Shown here piece by piece: positions 23,667-33,927 of a DNA stretch of 64,000 bases; the stretch's first letter is position 1, and each line of letters begins with the position of its first letter. The position numbers and the translations under genes are program-made. Below the pieces are notes generated by a model, which was not told the DNA's origin, searched no databases, and saw nothing but the letters and a program-made list of their open reading frames with translations. The DNA is taken from assembly GCF_019048845.1 (NCBI RefSeq), contig NZ_CP077426.1, forward strand, positions 47,501-111,500, read 5' to 3'. Origin of the DNA: Vibrio mimicus. GTDB lineage: Bacteria > Pseudomonadota > Gammaproteobacteria > Enterobacterales > Vibrionaceae.

Positions 23667-24574
23667 GGGTTAAGTTTTGCTTCGCTAGGTTGCGCTTTAC
23701 GGCCTTGCCACTGCTGAATCACAAGCCCCGCAATAATCAGTACCAAGCCGATCAAGGTGGTTGGGTGGATCGCTTCGCCAATGATGGTGGCAAGCAAGAA
23801 CAGTGAAATAAAAGGCGAAGCAAAAATCAGGTTACTGATACGTGCAGTGTTCTGGGTATTTTTCAGCGCGCTGAGCCAGAGTACAAACGTGATGCCCATT
23901 TCAAACAGCCCCACGTAAGTGACCGCTAACCAACCTTGGGTGGTGATGCCTTGCCAATTGAGGTTTTCGTACCAACACAGCGCCAGTGCAAAAGGGATGG
24001 CGAGCAGAAAGCCGAGTAACACACCGACAATGGGGTCGGCTTTGTTTTTGGTGTTGAGAATCCAATATCCTGCCCATAGCAGAGTCGACAGCAGGGCGAG
24101 ACCAACCCCGAGTGGACTTTCAAATTGCAGGCCGAGCAGATCGCCTTTTGTGGCAATCACCACGACACCAAAGTAACTCAGAGTACAGGCGATCCAATCT
24201 TGTTTACGAATGCGTTGGCCGAGAAACAGCGCCGCCATCAAGGTGAGGGTGATCGCCCAACTGTAGTTGATGGCTTGCGCTTGTGAGGCGGGCAGCAGCG
24301 AATAGGCTTTAAACAAAATCAGGTAATAGGCGAGTGGGTTAATCAGCCCAAGCAACAGGTAGTAAAACGGATTCGCCAGCAAGGTGGGGACGATCAGCTT
24401 AAGTTTGCCCATTGCAGCACAAATCACCAGTAAAGCCAGTGCAGAGACAATGCTTGCCACAGTCACCATTTGCAGCGGGTTCAACTCAGCTAGGGTCAAC
24501 TTAAAAGCAGTCGCCACGGTTGACCACAGCAACACAGAAGCCAGCCCTAAGCCCAACGCGCGTTTCTCATTCAT
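23663..24574 (-). CDS. EamA/DMT-superfamily transporter
   Basis: 303 residues, 10 predicted spans in two EamA domains (SVLLWSTVATAFKLTL at the N-terminus and FVLWLSALKNTQNTARISNL in repeat 2). The substrate is unknown. It is divergent from rmuC, and its 3' end overlaps the flavoprotein gene by 4 bp with no room for a separate terminator. Confidence 0.83.
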   Translation of the reverse strand: MNEKRALGLGLASVLLWSTVATAFKLTLAELNPLQMVTVASIVSALALLVICAAMGKLKLIVPTLLANPFYYLLLGLINPLAYYLILFKAYSLLPASQAQAINYSWAITLTLMAALFLGQRIRKQDWIACTLSYFGVVVIATKGDLLGLQFESPLGVGLALLSTLLWAGYWILNTKNKADPIVGVLLGFLLAIPFALALCWYENLNWQGITTQGWLAVTYVGLFEMGITFVLWLSALKNTQNTARISNLIFASPFISLFLLATIIGEAIHPTTLIGLVLIIAGLVIQQWQGRKAQPSEAKLNP

Positions 24575-24633
24575 CCTGAATCTCTCTTATCCTTGTTTTT
24601 CGCTAGTCTAGGGGAGAATAAACGCGCAACAAA

Positions 24634-24649
24634 CTGGACATTTATCCAG
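24634..24649. promoter_or_regulatory. LexA-box-like palindrome upstream of rmuC
   Basis: CTGGACATTTATCCAG keeps the CTG-N10-CAG frame and exact 16-bp spacing of SOS boxes, with G and C instead of T and A at the inner positions. It lies ~48 bp before rmuC. E. coli rmuC (yigN) is a reported SOS gene, which makes a LexA role plausible. Confidence 0.45.
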
Positions 24650-24696
24650 TGTCGAAATACCATTTTGATCGAGATAAATCACAGTAAGTGTTCAAC

Positions 24697-26229
24697 ATGC
24701 AATGGATTTTTGAAAATCAAACCGCATTGTGGTCGGCTTTAGTGAGCACGGGTGCAACAGGGGCTGCGATCGGCTGGTGGGTCAAGCAGCGCTACCAGCT
24801 GAAAACCCAATTGCTTGAGCAACAACTTGAGCAGCAAAGTCACTGGCATACGCAGCAAATTCAGCAACTTAACGAGCAACTCATCACCGCGCAGCAGGAG
24901 TTGGATGAGCTGGATGCGTTACGTGACAAAAATGAGTTTGAGCTGAAACAGTCGCACGGCAAGTTAATGGCAGTGCTAGAAAAGCTGCGTTACTTTGAGG
25001 CGGTGAAACAAGAACGCCAGCAATATGCCGATGAGCTTAACCAAGTGCGCGCCGCGAAAGCCGAGTTAGAAAGCCAATTGCGTGAACAAGAAGCGCGTCA
25101 TCAGCAGCAATTGGTGGCGAGCCAAGAAAAATTGCAGCTGCTTGAACGAGCTGAAGAGCGCCTGAAACAACAATTCGAGCATCTGGCCAATCAAGTGTTT
25201 GAACACAAAACTGCGACGGTGGATGTGCAAAACCGCCAAAGTTTGGAAGGCTTGCTCAGCCCACTCAAAGAGCAGCTCGAAGGCTTTAAAAAGCAAGTCA
25301 ATGACAGCTTCAACCACGAAGCCAAAGAACGTCACACCTTAGTGCATGAACTGCGCAATTTGCAACGCCTCAATGAACAGATGGCCAAAGAAGCGGTCAA
25401 CCTGACCCAAGCACTGAAAGGCGATAACAAACAGCAAGGCAACTGGGGTGAAGTGGTGTTGGCGCGTGTGTTGGCAGAATCTGGGTTGCGCGAAGGGCAT
25501 GAATACCAAACACAGGTTAGCTTACAAAACGAAGCAGGTAAGCGTTATCAGCCAGATGTAATTGTGCATTTGCCGCAAAACAAGCAGGTGGTGATCGACT
25601 CGAAAATGGCTTTGGTGGCGTATGAGCGTTACTTCCATGCCGAAACCGATAACGAGCGAGATAGCGCATTACGTGAGCACTTACTTGCGCTACGCAATCA
25701 CATTCGTGGGCTTGGCCAGAAAGATTACCATCAACTCAAAGGCATTCAGAGCCTCGATTATGTGCTGATGTTTATTCCGGTTGAACCGGCCTTTCAAGTG
25801 GCGATTCAAGCCGACCCAAGCTTGGTCAAAGACGCGATGGAGCAGAACATTATTTTGGTCAGTCCAACCACCTTGCTGGTGGCATTGCGCACCATTGATA
25901 ATTTATGGCGCAACGAGCGGCAGAACCAAAATGCGCAGGTGATCGCGGAACGTGCCAGCAAGTTGTACGATAAGTTGCGTTTGTTCGTAGAAGATATGGA
26001 AGGGCTGGGCGGTGCGCTGGATAAAGCCAACCAGAGTTATCAAGGGGCGATGAATAAGCTGGTGACTGGGCGTGGTAACGCGATTCGTCAGGCGGAAAGT
26101 TTCAAACAGCTGGGGGTTGAGATTAAACGCTCTATCGCTCAGCCATTGGTTGAACGCGCACAACAAGCGTTGGATCAGGAAAATGCCCCTTTAGTAGAAA
26201 GACATCCGATTGAGGATAAAGTAAACTAA
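24697..26229 (+). CDS. rmuC: RmuC, DNA recombination-limiting protein
   Basis: About 510 residues. An N-terminal membrane anchor (~8-26) and a long Gln/Glu-rich coiled coil (~30-180) precede the RmuC nuclease-like domain, with [40 protein letters not shown] (a PD-(D/E)xK-like pattern) and [11 protein letters not shown]. It restrains inversions at short inverted repeats. The start at 24697 is preferred over an in-frame GTG at 24688. It leads a run into ubiE. Confidence 0.92.
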   Translation: MQWIFENQTALWSALVSTGATGAAIGWWVKQRYQLKTQLLEQQLEQQSHWHTQQIQQLNEQLITAQQELDELDALRDKNEFELKQSHGKLMAVLEKLRYFEAVKQERQQYADELNQVRAAKAELESQLREQEARHQQQLVASQEKLQLLERAEERLKQQFEHLANQVFEHKTATVDVQNRQSLEGLLSPLKEQLEGFKKQVNDSFNHEAKERHTLVHELRNLQRLNEQMAKEAVNLTQALKGDNKQQGNWGEVVLARVLAESGLREGHEYQTQVSLQNEAGKRYQPDVIVHLPQNKQVVIDSKMALVAYERYFHAETDNERDSALREHLLALRNHIRGLGQKDYHQLKGIQSLDYVLMFIPVEPAFQVAIQADPSLVKDAMEQNIILVSPTTLLVALRTIDNLWRNERQNQNAQVIAERASKLYDKLRLFVEDMEGLGGALDKANQSYQGAMNKLVTGRGNAIRQAESFKQLGVEIKRSIAQPLVERAQQALDQENAPLVERHPIEDKVN

Positions 26230-26273
26230 CCGCCCGCAGTCGCCGCAGTGATGACGGCCAAAGAGGAAAAATA

Positions 26274-27056
26274 ATGACGGACACCAACGTGCTAGCAAAT
26301 TCGGCAACAGACAATCAGGAAACGACCCACTTCGGGTTTGAAACCGTACGTAAAGATGAAAAAGTACATAAAGTCGCGCAAGTGTTTCACTCGGTTGCGG
26401 CCAAATACGACATCATGAATGACCTGATGTCGGGCGGTATCCACCGTTTATGGAAGCGCTTTACCATTGATTGTTCTGGCGCACGTCCGGGACAACGTAT
26501 CCTCGATCTGGGTGGTGGCACGGGTGATTTAACCGCCAAGTTTTCGCGCATTGTTGGCGACAAAGGCCATGTCATTTTGGCGGATATCAATAACTCGATG
26601 CTCAATGTCGGCCGCGATAAACTGCGCGACATTGGTGTGGTCGGTAATGTGCATTACGTACAAGCCAACGCGGAAGAGTTACCTTTTCCTGACAACTATT
26701 TTGACTGCATCACCATCAGTTTTTGTCTGCGTAACGTGACCGACAAAGATAAAGCACTGCGTTCGATGTTCCGTGTACTGAAACCCGGCGGCCGTTTGTT
26801 GGTGTTGGAGTTTTCTAAGCCGATCCTCGATCCGCTGTCGAAGCTCTATGACACTTACTCATTCCATATCCTGCCTAAGATGGGACAGTTGATCGCCAAT
26901 GATGCGGACAGCTATCGCTATCTTGCTGAGTCGATCCGCATGCATCCGGATCAAGACACGCTGAAAGGTATGATGGAAGACGCAGGCTTTGAACAAACCA
27001 CTTATTACAACCTGACCGGCGGCATTGTGGCGCTGCATCGTGGTTACAAATTTTAA
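26274..27056 (+). CDS. ubiE: Ubiquinone/menaquinone C-methyltransferase UbiE
   Basis: A 260-residue SAM methyltransferase for the C-methylation step of ubiquinone and menaquinone. Motifs: [23 protein letters not shown], the SAM site [11 protein letters not shown], and [25 protein letters not shown] precedes ATG 26274. First of the ubiE-ubiJ-ubiB cluster, with a 9-nt gap to ubiJ. Confidence 0.97.
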   Translation: MTDTNVLANSATDNQETTHFGFETVRKDEKVHKVAQVFHSVAAKYDIMNDLMSGGIHRLWKRFTIDCSGARPGQRILDLGGGTGDLTAKFSRIVGDKGHVILADINNSMLNVGRDKLRDIGVVGNVHYVQANAEELPFPDNYFDCITISFCLRNVTDKDKALRSMFRVLKPGGRLLVLEFSKPILDPLSKLYDTYSFHILPKMGQLIANDADSYRYLAESIRMHPDQDTLKGMMEDAGFEQTTYYNLTGGIVALHRGYKF

Positions 27057-27064
27057 GGGCTGCT

Positions 27065-27688
27065 ATGTCATTGCTTGCGACCATGCCATTGTCTCCTCTG
27101 TTGACCGCGGTGATTGAAACCACGCTCAACACTCTGATTAGTGATGATCCCGCTTTAGGCCGCAAACTGCTGCGCCTGAAAGGCAAAGTAATTTCGCTGC
27201 ATCTGCGTGAGTTAAATCAATCTCTGACCTTTGTGTTCAGTCAGCGCATTGATGTGATGACCGGCTTTGAAGGCCAACCTGATTGTTATCTGGCGTTGAA
27301 CCTCTCGATTCTTCCCCAACTGCGTGAACAGGCCCACATCACGCATCTTATCAAGCAAGATAAGCTGGAACTGGAAGGTGATATCCAGTTAGCACAAAAG
27401 TTTGCCGAGCTGATGACGGATTGCAAACCGGATGTGGAAGAGTGGCTATCGCGTGTTACCGGTGATGTGGTGGCACACAGCTTAGTGCATGGTGTAAAAA
27501 GCGTTGCCAATGCAGTGAAACAGCAAGCACGCAAACATCAAGACCACTTAGCACAGGTGCTCACTGAAGAGTGGCGAATTGCGCCACCGCCATTGGAAAT
27601 CGCTTATTTCTGCGATCAAGTGGATGACGTGAAAAGTCAGGCCGCGCGCTTAGAAGCGCGTCTTAGCCAGCTATTGGAAAAAGCATGA
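27065..27688 (+). CDS. ubiJ: Ubiquinone biosynthesis accessory factor UbiJ
   Basis: A 207-residue SCP2-domain protein that, with UbiK, organises the soluble ubiquinone synthesis complex and binds lipid intermediates. The SCP2 fold covers roughly 40-140, and the helical C-terminus ([21 protein letters not shown]) is typical. Its stop overlaps the ubiB start as ATGA, matching the E. coli order ubiE-ubiJ-ubiB. Confidence 0.94.
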   Translation: MSLLATMPLSPLLTAVIETTLNTLISDDPALGRKLLRLKGKVISLHLRELNQSLTFVFSQRIDVMTGFEGQPDCYLALNLSILPQLREQAHITHLIKQDKLELEGDIQLAQKFAELMTDCKPDVEEWLSRVTGDVVAHSLVHGVKSVANAVKQQARKHQDHLAQVLTEEWRIAPPPLEIAYFCDQVDDVKSQAARLEARLSQLLEKA

Positions 27689-29319
27689 AACCTGCAGAGC
27701 TGAAACGTTTATACCGGATAGTTAAAGTTCAACTCGAATATGGCTTGGATGAGCTGTTGCCAGAGCATCATCTGACCCGAGCGCCTTTGCTTGCGCGCAA
27801 ATCTCTGTTCTGGCTGCGTAATCAACACACCGATAAGCAGTTAGGTGAGCGTTTACGTTTGGCACTGCAAGAGCTGGGTCCGGTGTGGATCAAGTTTGGG
27901 CAGATGATGTCGACTCGCCGCGACTTGTTCCCGCCGCACATCGCCGATCCTTTGGCGATGTTGCAAGATAAGGTCGCCCCGTTTGACGGCCAGCAAGCCA
28001 AACAACTGATTGAAGAAGAACTCGACGCACCGCTGGAAACCTGGTTCGATGATTTTGATATCAAGCCATTAGCCTCGGCTTCCATCGCCCAAGTGCACAC
28101 CGCCAAGCTGAAAAGCAACGGCCGAGAAGTGGTGCTGAAAGTGATTCGCCCTGATATTCGTCCGCAAATTGATGCGGATATCAAGCTGATGTATCGCGTG
28201 GCACGCATTGTGGCTAAAGCGCTACCGGAAGCACGCCGCTTAAAGCCGGTGGAAGTGGTACGCGAATACGAGAAAACCTTACTCGATGAATTGGATTTGC
28301 GCCGTGAAGCGGCCAATGCGATTCAGCTGCGCCGCAACTTTGAAGGCAGTGAAGAGTTGTATGTACCAGAAGTGCTGACGGACTTCTGTAATGAAACTGT
28401 CATGGTTTCTGAGCGAATATACGGCATCCAAGTTTCTGACTTGGAGGGGTTGCGCGCCAACGGCACCAATATGAAGTTACTGGCGGAACGTGGTGTGAGT
28501 GTGTTTTTTACTCAAGTGTTTCGCGACAGTTTCTTCCATGCGGACATGCATCCGGGCAACGTGTTCGTCAATCCTGATCATCCTGAAAACCCGCAATGGA
28601 TTGGTTTGGACTGCGGCATAGTCGGGACACTGAATAGCGAAGATAAGCGCTATTTGGCCGAAAACTTCCTTGCCTTTTTCAATCGTGATTATCGCCGCGT
28701 GGCGCAACTGCATGTTGATTCTGGCTGGGTTCCTGCGGATACCAATGTGGATGAGTTTGAGGTGGCCATTCGCATGGTGTGTGAGCCTATTTTTGCTAAA
28801 CCACTGTGCGAAATTTCCTTCGGACATGTGCTGCTCAACCTATTCAACACCGCGCGCCGCTTCAATATGGAAGTGCAGCCGCAGTTGGTCTTGCTGCAAA
28901 AAACGCTGCTGTATGTGGAAGGCTTAGGTCGTCAGCTCTATCCGCAACTCGACTTATGGCAGACCGCCAAACCATTTTTAGAAAAATGGATGGCAAACCA
29001 AGTCGGTCCACAAGCCTTCTTGCATGCTTTGAAAGAGCGTGCCCCTTTGTGGTTTGAAAAAATGCCTGAGCTGCCAGAATTGCTGTATGACAGTTTAAAG
29101 CAAGGCCGTAACTTGAATCAGCGTTTGGATAGTCTGTATCAAGGCTATCGACAATCAAAACGCCAACAAGGGACGGGAAAGTTTTTGTTTGGTGTTGGAG
29201 CCACATTAGTCGTATGCTCGGCGATATGGATCTCCAATCAATTAGAACCGTTAGCTATCGGTAGCGCGACCATTGGCGCGTTATGTTGGCTGTTGAGTTG
29301 GCGGGCTTATCGTCAGTAG
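27685..29319 (+). CDS. ubiB: UbiB, atypical kinase/ATPase for ubiquinone synthesis
   Basis: A 544-residue ADCK/UbiB-family protein-kinase-like ATPase required for ubiquinone synthesis. Motifs: [16 protein letters not shown] (the KxGQ region), the Ala-rich loop [33 protein letters not shown] (catalytic-loop equivalent) and GLDCGIVG. Two C-terminal hydrophobic spans (~500-540) anchor it in the inner membrane. Confidence 0.96.
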   Translation: MKPAELKRLYRIVKVQLEYGLDELLPEHHLTRAPLLARKSLFWLRNQHTDKQLGERLRLALQELGPVWIKFGQMMSTRRDLFPPHIADPLAMLQDKVAPFDGQQAKQLIEEELDAPLETWFDDFDIKPLASASIAQVHTAKLKSNGREVVLKVIRPDIRPQIDADIKLMYRVARIVAKALPEARRLKPVEVVREYEKTLLDELDLRREAANAIQLRRNFEGSEELYVPEVLTDFCNETVMVSERIYGIQVSDLEGLRANGTNMKLLAERGVSVFFTQVFRDSFFHADMHPGNVFVNPDHPENPQWIGLDCGIVGTLNSEDKRYLAENFLAFFNRDYRRVAQLHVDSGWVPADTNVDEFEVAIRMVCEPIFAKPLCEISFGHVLLNLFNTARRFNMEVQPQLVLLQKTLLYVEGLGRQLYPQLDLWQTAKPFLEKWMANQVGPQAFLHALKERAPLWFEKMPELPELLYDSLKQGRNLNQRLDSLYQGYRQSKRQQGTGKFLFGVGATLVVCSAIWISNQLEPLAIGSATIGALCWLLSWRAYRQ

Positions 29320-29376
29320 CGTGTGTCGCTCAGAGAAGCTCGAAAATTTGTTCACACATAACCCGAGGTAAAAAAG

Positions 29377-29625
29377 ATGGGTGGAATCAGTATTTGGCAA
29401 CTTCTTATTATTGCAGTTATCGTGGTATTGCTGTTTGGCACTAAGAAACTGCGTGGGATTGGCGGTGACTTGGGTAGCGCGGTAAAAGGCTTTAAGAAAG
29501 CCATGTCAGATGAAGAGCCAAGCAGTGCAGCAAATCAGAAAGATGCTGATTTTGAAACGAAGAATCTTGAGCAGTCAAAAACCAATGCGACTGCTGAAGT
29601 GAAAAAAGACAAAGAGCAGGCTTAA
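29377..29625 (+). CDS. tatA: Twin-arginine translocase subunit TatA
   Basis: 82 residues: a short N-terminal membrane helix ([18 protein letters not shown]), hinge [22 protein letters not shown] and a charged tail. TatA polymerises to form the passage for folded proteins. GAGGTAAAAAAG precedes ATG 29377. First gene of tatABC. Confidence 0.96.
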   Translation: MGGISIWQLLIIAVIVVLLFGTKKLRGIGGDLGSAVKGFKKAMSDEEPSSAANQKDADFETKNLEQSKTNATAEVKKDKEQA

Positions 29626-29628
29626 ATC

Positions 29629-30033
29629 GTGTTTGATATCGGTTTTTGGGAACTGGTATTGATCGCTATTGTGGCGTTGGTGGTGCTTGGTCCTGAGCGA
29701 TTACCGCATGCAATTCGTAGCGTGGCAAAGTTTGTCTCTGCGGCGAAAAGTATGGCGAATAGCGTGAAGGATGAGTTGGCGCATGAGTTGAAAGTGCAGG
29801 AATTGCAAGAAAACCTGCGTAAAGCTGAGCAGATGGGAATGCAAAACTTATCCCCTGAACTGCAAAAGTCGGTGGAATCACTCAAGCAAGCCGCGCAGGA
29901 AGTGCAGCGTCCTTACGCTGCGACCCCGAGCGAAACCACATCGAGCTCTGCCAGTGGCGACACCAGTTCTGCCGCTGAGCCTGATGTACGCCTCGATAGT
30001 GCACCACAACCGGCCGAAAAAAAGGCCGACTAA
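29629..30033 (+). CDS. tatB: Twin-arginine translocase subunit TatB
   Basis: 134 residues from a GTG start at 29629, three nt after the tatA stop. N-terminal helix [21 protein letters not shown] has the Glu8 typical of TatB, followed by an amphipathic helix and a low-complexity Ser/Ala/Glu tail. With TatC it forms the signal-peptide receptor. Confidence 0.96.
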   Translation: MFDIGFWELVLIAIVALVVLGPERLPHAIRSVAKFVSAAKSMANSVKDELAHELKVQELQENLRKAEQMGMQNLSPELQKSVESLKQAAQEVQRPYAATPSETTSSSASGDTSSAAEPDVRLDSAPQPAEKKAD

Positions 30034-30044
30034 GTTGTCTTTCC

Positions 30045-30091
30045 AAAGAGTTATCCCAAGTTTTCGAACTAAAATGTGATAACTCTTTTTT
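30045..30091 (+). terminator. Hairpin plus U-run between tatB and tatC (possible attenuator)
   Basis: AAAGAGTTATC (30045-30055) and GATAACTCTTT (30078-30088) form an 11-bp stem whose loop contains a smaller AGTT-TTCG-AACT hairpin. TTTTTT closes the 3' arm. It has the shape of an intrinsic terminator but sits inside the tat operon, so partial termination could lower TatC relative to TatA/B. Confidence 0.55.
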
Positions 30092-30112
30092 GATCTGTTA
30101 CATGAGGTTTGC

Positions 30113-30862
30113 ATGTCTTCCGTTGAACAGACCCAGCCTTTGATCAGCCATTTACTGGAGCTGCGTAATCGCCTACTCAAAGCGGTGGCTGCGGTTATTG
30201 TGGTGTTTATTGGCCTGATCTATTTCTCAAATGAGATTTACGAGTTTGTCTCAAAACCCTTAGTGGAGCGACTCCCCGCAGGGGCCACGATGATTGCTAC
30301 CGATGTAGCATCACCATTTTTCACGCCCTTAAAGTTGACCCTGATTGCGGCGGTGTTTGTCTCAGTGCCGTTTATTCTTTATCAGGTTTGGGCATTTGTC
30401 GCCCCAGGCTTGTATAAACACGAACGGCGCTTAATCTTCCCGTTGCTGATCTCCAGTTCGCTGCTGTTTTACTGTGGTGTGGCGTTTGCCTACTTTGTGG
30501 TGTTTCCACTGGTGTTTGGATTTTTCACCGCGATTTCACTCGGTGGTGTTGAGTTCGCGACCGATATCGCGAGTTATCTCGATTTTGTACTGGCGCTGTT
30601 TTTAGCCTTTGGTATCGCGTTTGAAGTGCCGGTGGCGATCATTCTGTTGTGCTGGACGGGCACAACCACGCCTAAGAGTCTATCGGAAAAGCGCCCCTAC
30701 ATTATCGTTGGTGCGTTTGTGGTCGGTATGCTATTGACGCCGCCGGATATGATTTCGCAAACGCTGCTCGCCATACCTATGTGCTTGTTGTTTGAAGTTG
30801 GCTTGTTCTTCGCCCGTTTTTATACTCGCGATGAACCCGATGAAGCGCAAGAAGACGAATAA
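30113..30862 (+). CDS. tatC: Twin-arginine translocase subunit TatC
   Basis: A 249-residue six-span inner-membrane protein that recognises twin-arginine signal peptides. Signatures: [16 protein letters not shown] at the N-terminus, the periplasmic loop [29 protein letters not shown], and [20 protein letters not shown] lies upstream. A strong terminator follows the stop. Confidence 0.97.
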   Translation: MSSVEQTQPLISHLLELRNRLLKAVAAVIVVFIGLIYFSNEIYEFVSKPLVERLPAGATMIATDVASPFFTPLKLTLIAAVFVSVPFILYQVWAFVAPGLYKHERRLIFPLLISSSLLFYCGVAFAYFVVFPLVFGFFTAISLGGVEFATDIASYLDFVLALFLAFGIAFEVPVAIILLCWTGTTTPKSLSEKRPYIIVGAFVVGMLLTPPDMISQTLLAIPMCLLFEVGLFFARFYTRDEPDEAQEDE

Positions 30863-30900
30863 AGTCATGGTATCAATAGTAGCGTAAGAGATTGATGAGA

Positions 30901-30932
30901 ATAGGGGGCACATGTTGTGCCCCCTATTTTTT
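30901..30932 (+). terminator. tat operon terminator
   Basis: The 12-bp stem ATAGGGGGCACA/TGTGCCCCCTAT has loop TGT and is followed by TTTTTT. It abuts the stop of the convergent MATE gene, but only the plus strand has the U-run. Confidence 0.9.
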
Positions 30933-32278
30933 CACCTATGCTGCAAGAAGGTGCCAGCGCGCCATTGGGTAGCTAAAGCAATGCCAAGTGTCACACCACG
31001 CAGTGCCATAAAGCTGAGCATGGCAAGCCAAAGTGCATGATTGCCGTAGCTTGCACTGAGCCAGTAAGCCACAAAGAAAGCCACCGCCGAGATTGCCATA
31101 CTGTTACGCATTTCTTTGCCTTTAGTCGCGCCGATAAACACACCATCCAATAAAAAACACCACACCGCCACCAATGGCATGGCTACCAGCCAAGGTAGAT
31201 AGATTTCTGCCGTTGTTTGGACACTCGGAATGTTAGTGATCATCTGGATCAGATCCGATCCCAAGCCTAAGAAGATCAGACTGAGGAGCAAACAGATCAT
31301 GGTAGCCCAAAAGGTACTGCCAATCATGGAACTACGCAGTTGGCGATCATCCTTGGCACCAATCGCTTTGCCAACCATGGCTTCCATCGCATAAGCGAAT
31401 CCATCCATGCCGTAGGAAATCATCATCAGAAAGCTCATCAATACCGCATTTGCCGCTACAGTGGCGTCACCGAGAGCCGCACCTTGAAAAGTCATAAAGC
31501 TAAACACGGCTTGCAGACAGAGTGAGCGCAGGAAGATGTCACGATTGAGCGCCACTAATCGGGAGAGTTCTTTCGTTAGAGACGAGATGAAAGCGAAGGG
31601 CGCTGGAAGCTGATGCTGTCGCCAGTAGCGAACCACACACAGCAGACCAAATAGCAGGCCCGCATAATCGGCGATCACCGACGCAATGGCGGCTCCTTCG
31701 ACTTTCAGTTCAAGCCCAAGTACCAACAGTAGATCGAGCACAATATTGGTGAGGTTGGTGATGATCACCATCCACATCGGGGCGCGGGCATTTTGGGTAC
31801 CCAGTAACCAGCCAAGCAGGACAAAGTTAAGCAAGGCGGCAGGGGCACTCCAAGCACGGATGTAGAAATAGGCTTGTGCGTAGGTTTTGACTTCGTCACT
31901 GGCACCGCTGAAGTGAAAAATCAGTCCGGCGACAGGGCGGTGAAACAGCAAAAACAGCGCGGCTAAACCCAGAGCAATGAGGCTGCCTTGCAGTAAAACA
32001 CGGCCAAGCTGCTGTGGATTTTGCGCGCCATGCGCTTGGGCGGCTAAGCCTGTTGTCGACATACGTAAAAAGCCGAGCAGCCAGAACGTCACACTGATCA
32101 TAGTGCTACCCAGTGCTACGCCGCCTAAATACCAAGCGTGTTCGAGATGGCCAATCACCGCAGCATCGACCAAGCCAAGCAGCGGAACGGTAATGTTAGA
32201 CAGCACCATAGGTAACGCGAGCGCAAGCACTTGGCGATGCACGCTCGGCTGTTTCAATGTTTGGATAATCAGTGACAC
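30932..32278 (-). CDS. vcmN: MATE multidrug efflux pump, DinF subfamily (VcmN-like)
   Basis: 448 residues, 12 predicted spans. The DinF-type N-terminus (LALALPMVLSNITVPLLGLVDAAVIGHL) contains the conserved helix-1 Asp. It exports cationic drugs with H+ or Na+. In E. coli dinF directly follows lexA and is SOS-regulated; here one methyltransferase gene lies between. I believe this is the protein studied as VcmN in V. cholerae, from memory. Confidence 0.85.
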   Translation of the reverse strand: MSLIIQTLKQPSVHRQVLALALPMVLSNITVPLLGLVDAAVIGHLEHAWYLGGVALGSTMISVTFWLLGFLRMSTTGLAAQAHGAQNPQQLGRVLLQGSLIALGLAALFLLFHRPVAGLIFHFSGASDEVKTYAQAYFYIRAWSAPAALLNFVLLGWLLGTQNARAPMWMVIITNLTNIVLDLLLVLGLELKVEGAAIASVIADYAGLLFGLLCVVRYWRQHQLPAPFAFISSLTKELSRLVALNRDIFLRSLCLQAVFSFMTFQGAALGDATVAANAVLMSFLMMISYGMDGFAYAMEAMVGKAIGAKDDRQLRSSMIGSTFWATMICLLLSLIFLGLGSDLIQMITNIPSVQTTAEIYLPWLVAMPLVAVWCFLLDGVFIGATKGKEMRNSMAISAVAFFVAYWLSASYGNHALWLAMLSFMALRGVTLGIALATQWRAGTFLQHR

Positions 32279-32357
32279 ACAAAAAACCTCAACGATGACT
32301 TGTGGTTAGTGTAACTGAGTGGGGATGGTTGGGCTATGGCGCGGCCGAGATGGCGAG

Positions 32358-33170
32358 TTACCAATCTAGGTTAATAACAACAGGGGTTAAGCGTGTTTTG
32401 TAAATGCCGGAGCGTGCAATGGCGCGTTGCCAGAATTTCCAGCGGTCACAGTGGCGATCGAATGGGGAAAAGGTACGTACCGATTTCGCCCACGGCAAAC
32501 AATTCATGATGGCATCACCCGCACAGGTAAACCCGTGGGCATAGGCTTCGCAGCCGAGTTTCTGGCCTAAATAACTGGAGGTTTTATCCCCCGCGACAAC
32601 GAGACAAGCACGGGCTTTGGCAAAATGCAGCCCGATAGAGCGCACAAAGCGCGCCACTTGTTGTGCATCACAATCGAGTAAAGCGTGTTCACAGACTAAC
32701 AGTACAGGAGCGAATTCAGGGATGGGGAGTTCCGCGAGCCCTTGTGGTTGCATCACATCACCACATACGAGTTGATAGCGCTCACTACGGTGAAACAGCT
32801 TTTCACGCCATAACAGGTTTTCAGTGATATCCCATTCAATCCAGTGGCAGCGGCCGTTATCCACCCGATAAAAGCGCGTATCGAGTCCTGCACCGACATT
32901 AATAATCCAGCCATCGGGGTGGGTATCGAGAAAGTGACGCACTTGTTGGTCACAAAGCTGAGTTAGCGTGACATGCAGTAACTGCTTTTGATCTATGTCC
33001 CCCGTTAAGCAATCGTGCGCAAACGCACAACGCCTACAGGCATTGGCGGCAATCGGATCGTAAACAAGGCCATTATCCACCAAGCTTTCTCGACTGCGCA
33101 GCCAAAGTGGCTGCACTAAGTTAGTGGGGACTTGGTATTGGTCTGGCTTAGGTGAATCTGAGTGACGCAT
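32358..33170 (-). CDS. LCM-type (leucine carboxyl methyltransferase-like) SAM methyltransferase
   Basis: About 270 residues. IINVGAGLDTRFYRVDNGRC and HWIEWDI are typical of the LCM/PpmP family, whose bacterial members methylate small molecules or tetrapyrrole-like substrates. A cysteine cluster near the N-terminus (CRRCAFAHDC) is unusual and could hold a metal. The start is set at 33170 because GGAAG lies 6 nt upstream; longer starts run into the hairpin. It sits between lexA and the DinF-type pump, suggesting SOS linkage. Confidence 0.75.
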   Translation of the reverse strand: MRHSDSPKPDQYQVPTNLVQPLWLRSRESLVDNGLVYDPIAANACRRCAFAHDCLTGDIDQKQLLHVTLTQLCDQQVRHFLDTHPDGWIINVGAGLDTRFYRVDNGRCHWIEWDITENLLWREKLFHRSERYQLVCGDVMQPQGLAELPIPEFAPVLLVCEHALLDCDAQQVARFVRSIGLHFAKARACLVVAGDKTSSYLGQKLGCEAYAHGFTCAGDAIMNCLPWAKSVRTFSPFDRHCDRWKFWQRAIARSGIYKTRLTPVVINLDW

Positions 33171-33173
33171 GCT

Positions 33174-33201
33174 CATCTTCCTATACTGGGATAGGAAGAT
33201 G
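33174..33201 (-). promoter_or_regulatory. Inverted repeat covering the SD of the lexA-linked methyltransferase
   Basis: Perfect 11-bp arms CATCTTCCTAT and ATAGGAAGATG with a 6-nt spacer. On the minus-strand mRNA the second arm contains the GGAAG ribosome-binding site, four bases before the start codon. The hairpin would hide the site; alternatively this is a protein operator. Confidence 0.6.
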
Positions 33202-33228
33202 ATAATGAATCTCAAATAAGAAGGCAAG

Positions 33229-33251
33229 TTGTTGAGAATTTATCTCAACAA
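33229..33251 (-). repeat. Hairpin just after lexA
   Basis: TTGTTGAGA/TCTCAACAA is a 9-bp stem with loop ATTTA, 4 nt beyond the lexA stop. No U-run follows on the minus strand, so it is more likely a partial terminator or mRNA-stabilising structure than a full stop. Confidence 0.5.
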
Positions 33252-33254
33252 TGT

Positions 33255-33884
33255 TTACATCCAGTTGCTGTTGCGAATTACGCCAACCGCAATGCCTTCA
33301 ATCGTGAGGGATTGAGCGGCTAAATCGACTTCGATTGGTGCAAACTCTTCATTTTCCGCATGCAGAAAAACTTTGGAGCCTTTGCGCTCAAGACGTTTCA
33401 CCGTGACGTCATCTTCAACGCGCGCAACAACCACTTGGCCATTACGTACATCTTGCGTTTTGTGAACGGCTAGGAGGTCACCATCGAGGATACCGATGTT
33501 CTTCATACTCTCGCCATGCACACGCAGCAGAAAATCGGCTTGTGGGCGGAACATGCTTGGATCGACTTGGTAATGCGCTTCCACATGTTCTTGAGCGAGA
33601 ATGGGTTCACCAGCGGCAACGCGGCCAATCAAAGGTAAGCCAGTTTCGGCCTCTTCTTCGTTCGCGGCATTATCGACAAGGATTCGGATCCCGCGTGAGG
33701 CACCTGGAACCATCTCAATGACTTGTTTACGGGCAAGCGCTTTGAGGTGTTCTTCAGCCGCATTGGCCGAACGAAAACCCAGCTCTTTGGCAATTTCGGC
33801 GCGGGTTGGGGGCATTCCGGTTTCATCGATCTTACTTTTGATCAGATCAAACACTTCTTGTTGGCGTGGAGTTAACGGCTTCAT
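33255..33884 (-). CDS. lexA: SOS repressor LexA
   Basis: A 209-residue repressor-protease of DNA-damage genes. It has an N-terminal winged helix ([26 protein letters not shown]), the self-cleavage bond Ala91-Gly92 in VAAGEP, and catalytic Ser126 (VHGESM) and Lys163 (VTVKRL). Two LexA boxes lie just upstream, indicating autoregulation. Divergent from plsB. Confidence 0.98.
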   Translation of the reverse strand: MKPLTPRQQEVFDLIKSKIDETGMPPTRAEIAKELGFRSANAAEEHLKALARKQVIEMVPGASRGIRILVDNAANEEEAETGLPLIGRVAAGEPILAQEHVEAHYQVDPSMFRPQADFLLRVHGESMKNIGILDGDLLAVHKTQDVRNGQVVVARVEDDVTVKRLERKGSKVFLHAENEEFAPIEVDLAAQSLTIEGIAVGVIRNSNWM

Positions 33885-33891
33885 GAGTCAC

Positions 33892-33907
33892 CTGTCTTTT
33901 TATACAG
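33892..33907 (-). promoter_or_regulatory. LexA box 1 (lexA operator)
   Basis: CTGTCTTTTTATACAG is a perfect CTGT-N8-ACAG SOS box, 8 bp before the lexA start codon. Confidence 0.93.
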
Positions 33908-33911
33908 TTGA

Positions 33912-33927
33912 CTGTGAGTATATCCAG
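33912..33927 (-). promoter_or_regulatory. LexA box 2 (lexA operator)
   Basis: CTGTGAGTATATCCAG is a one-mismatch SOS box, 20 bp from box 1 centre to centre. The paired-box arrangement is like that of E. coli lexA. Confidence 0.85.
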
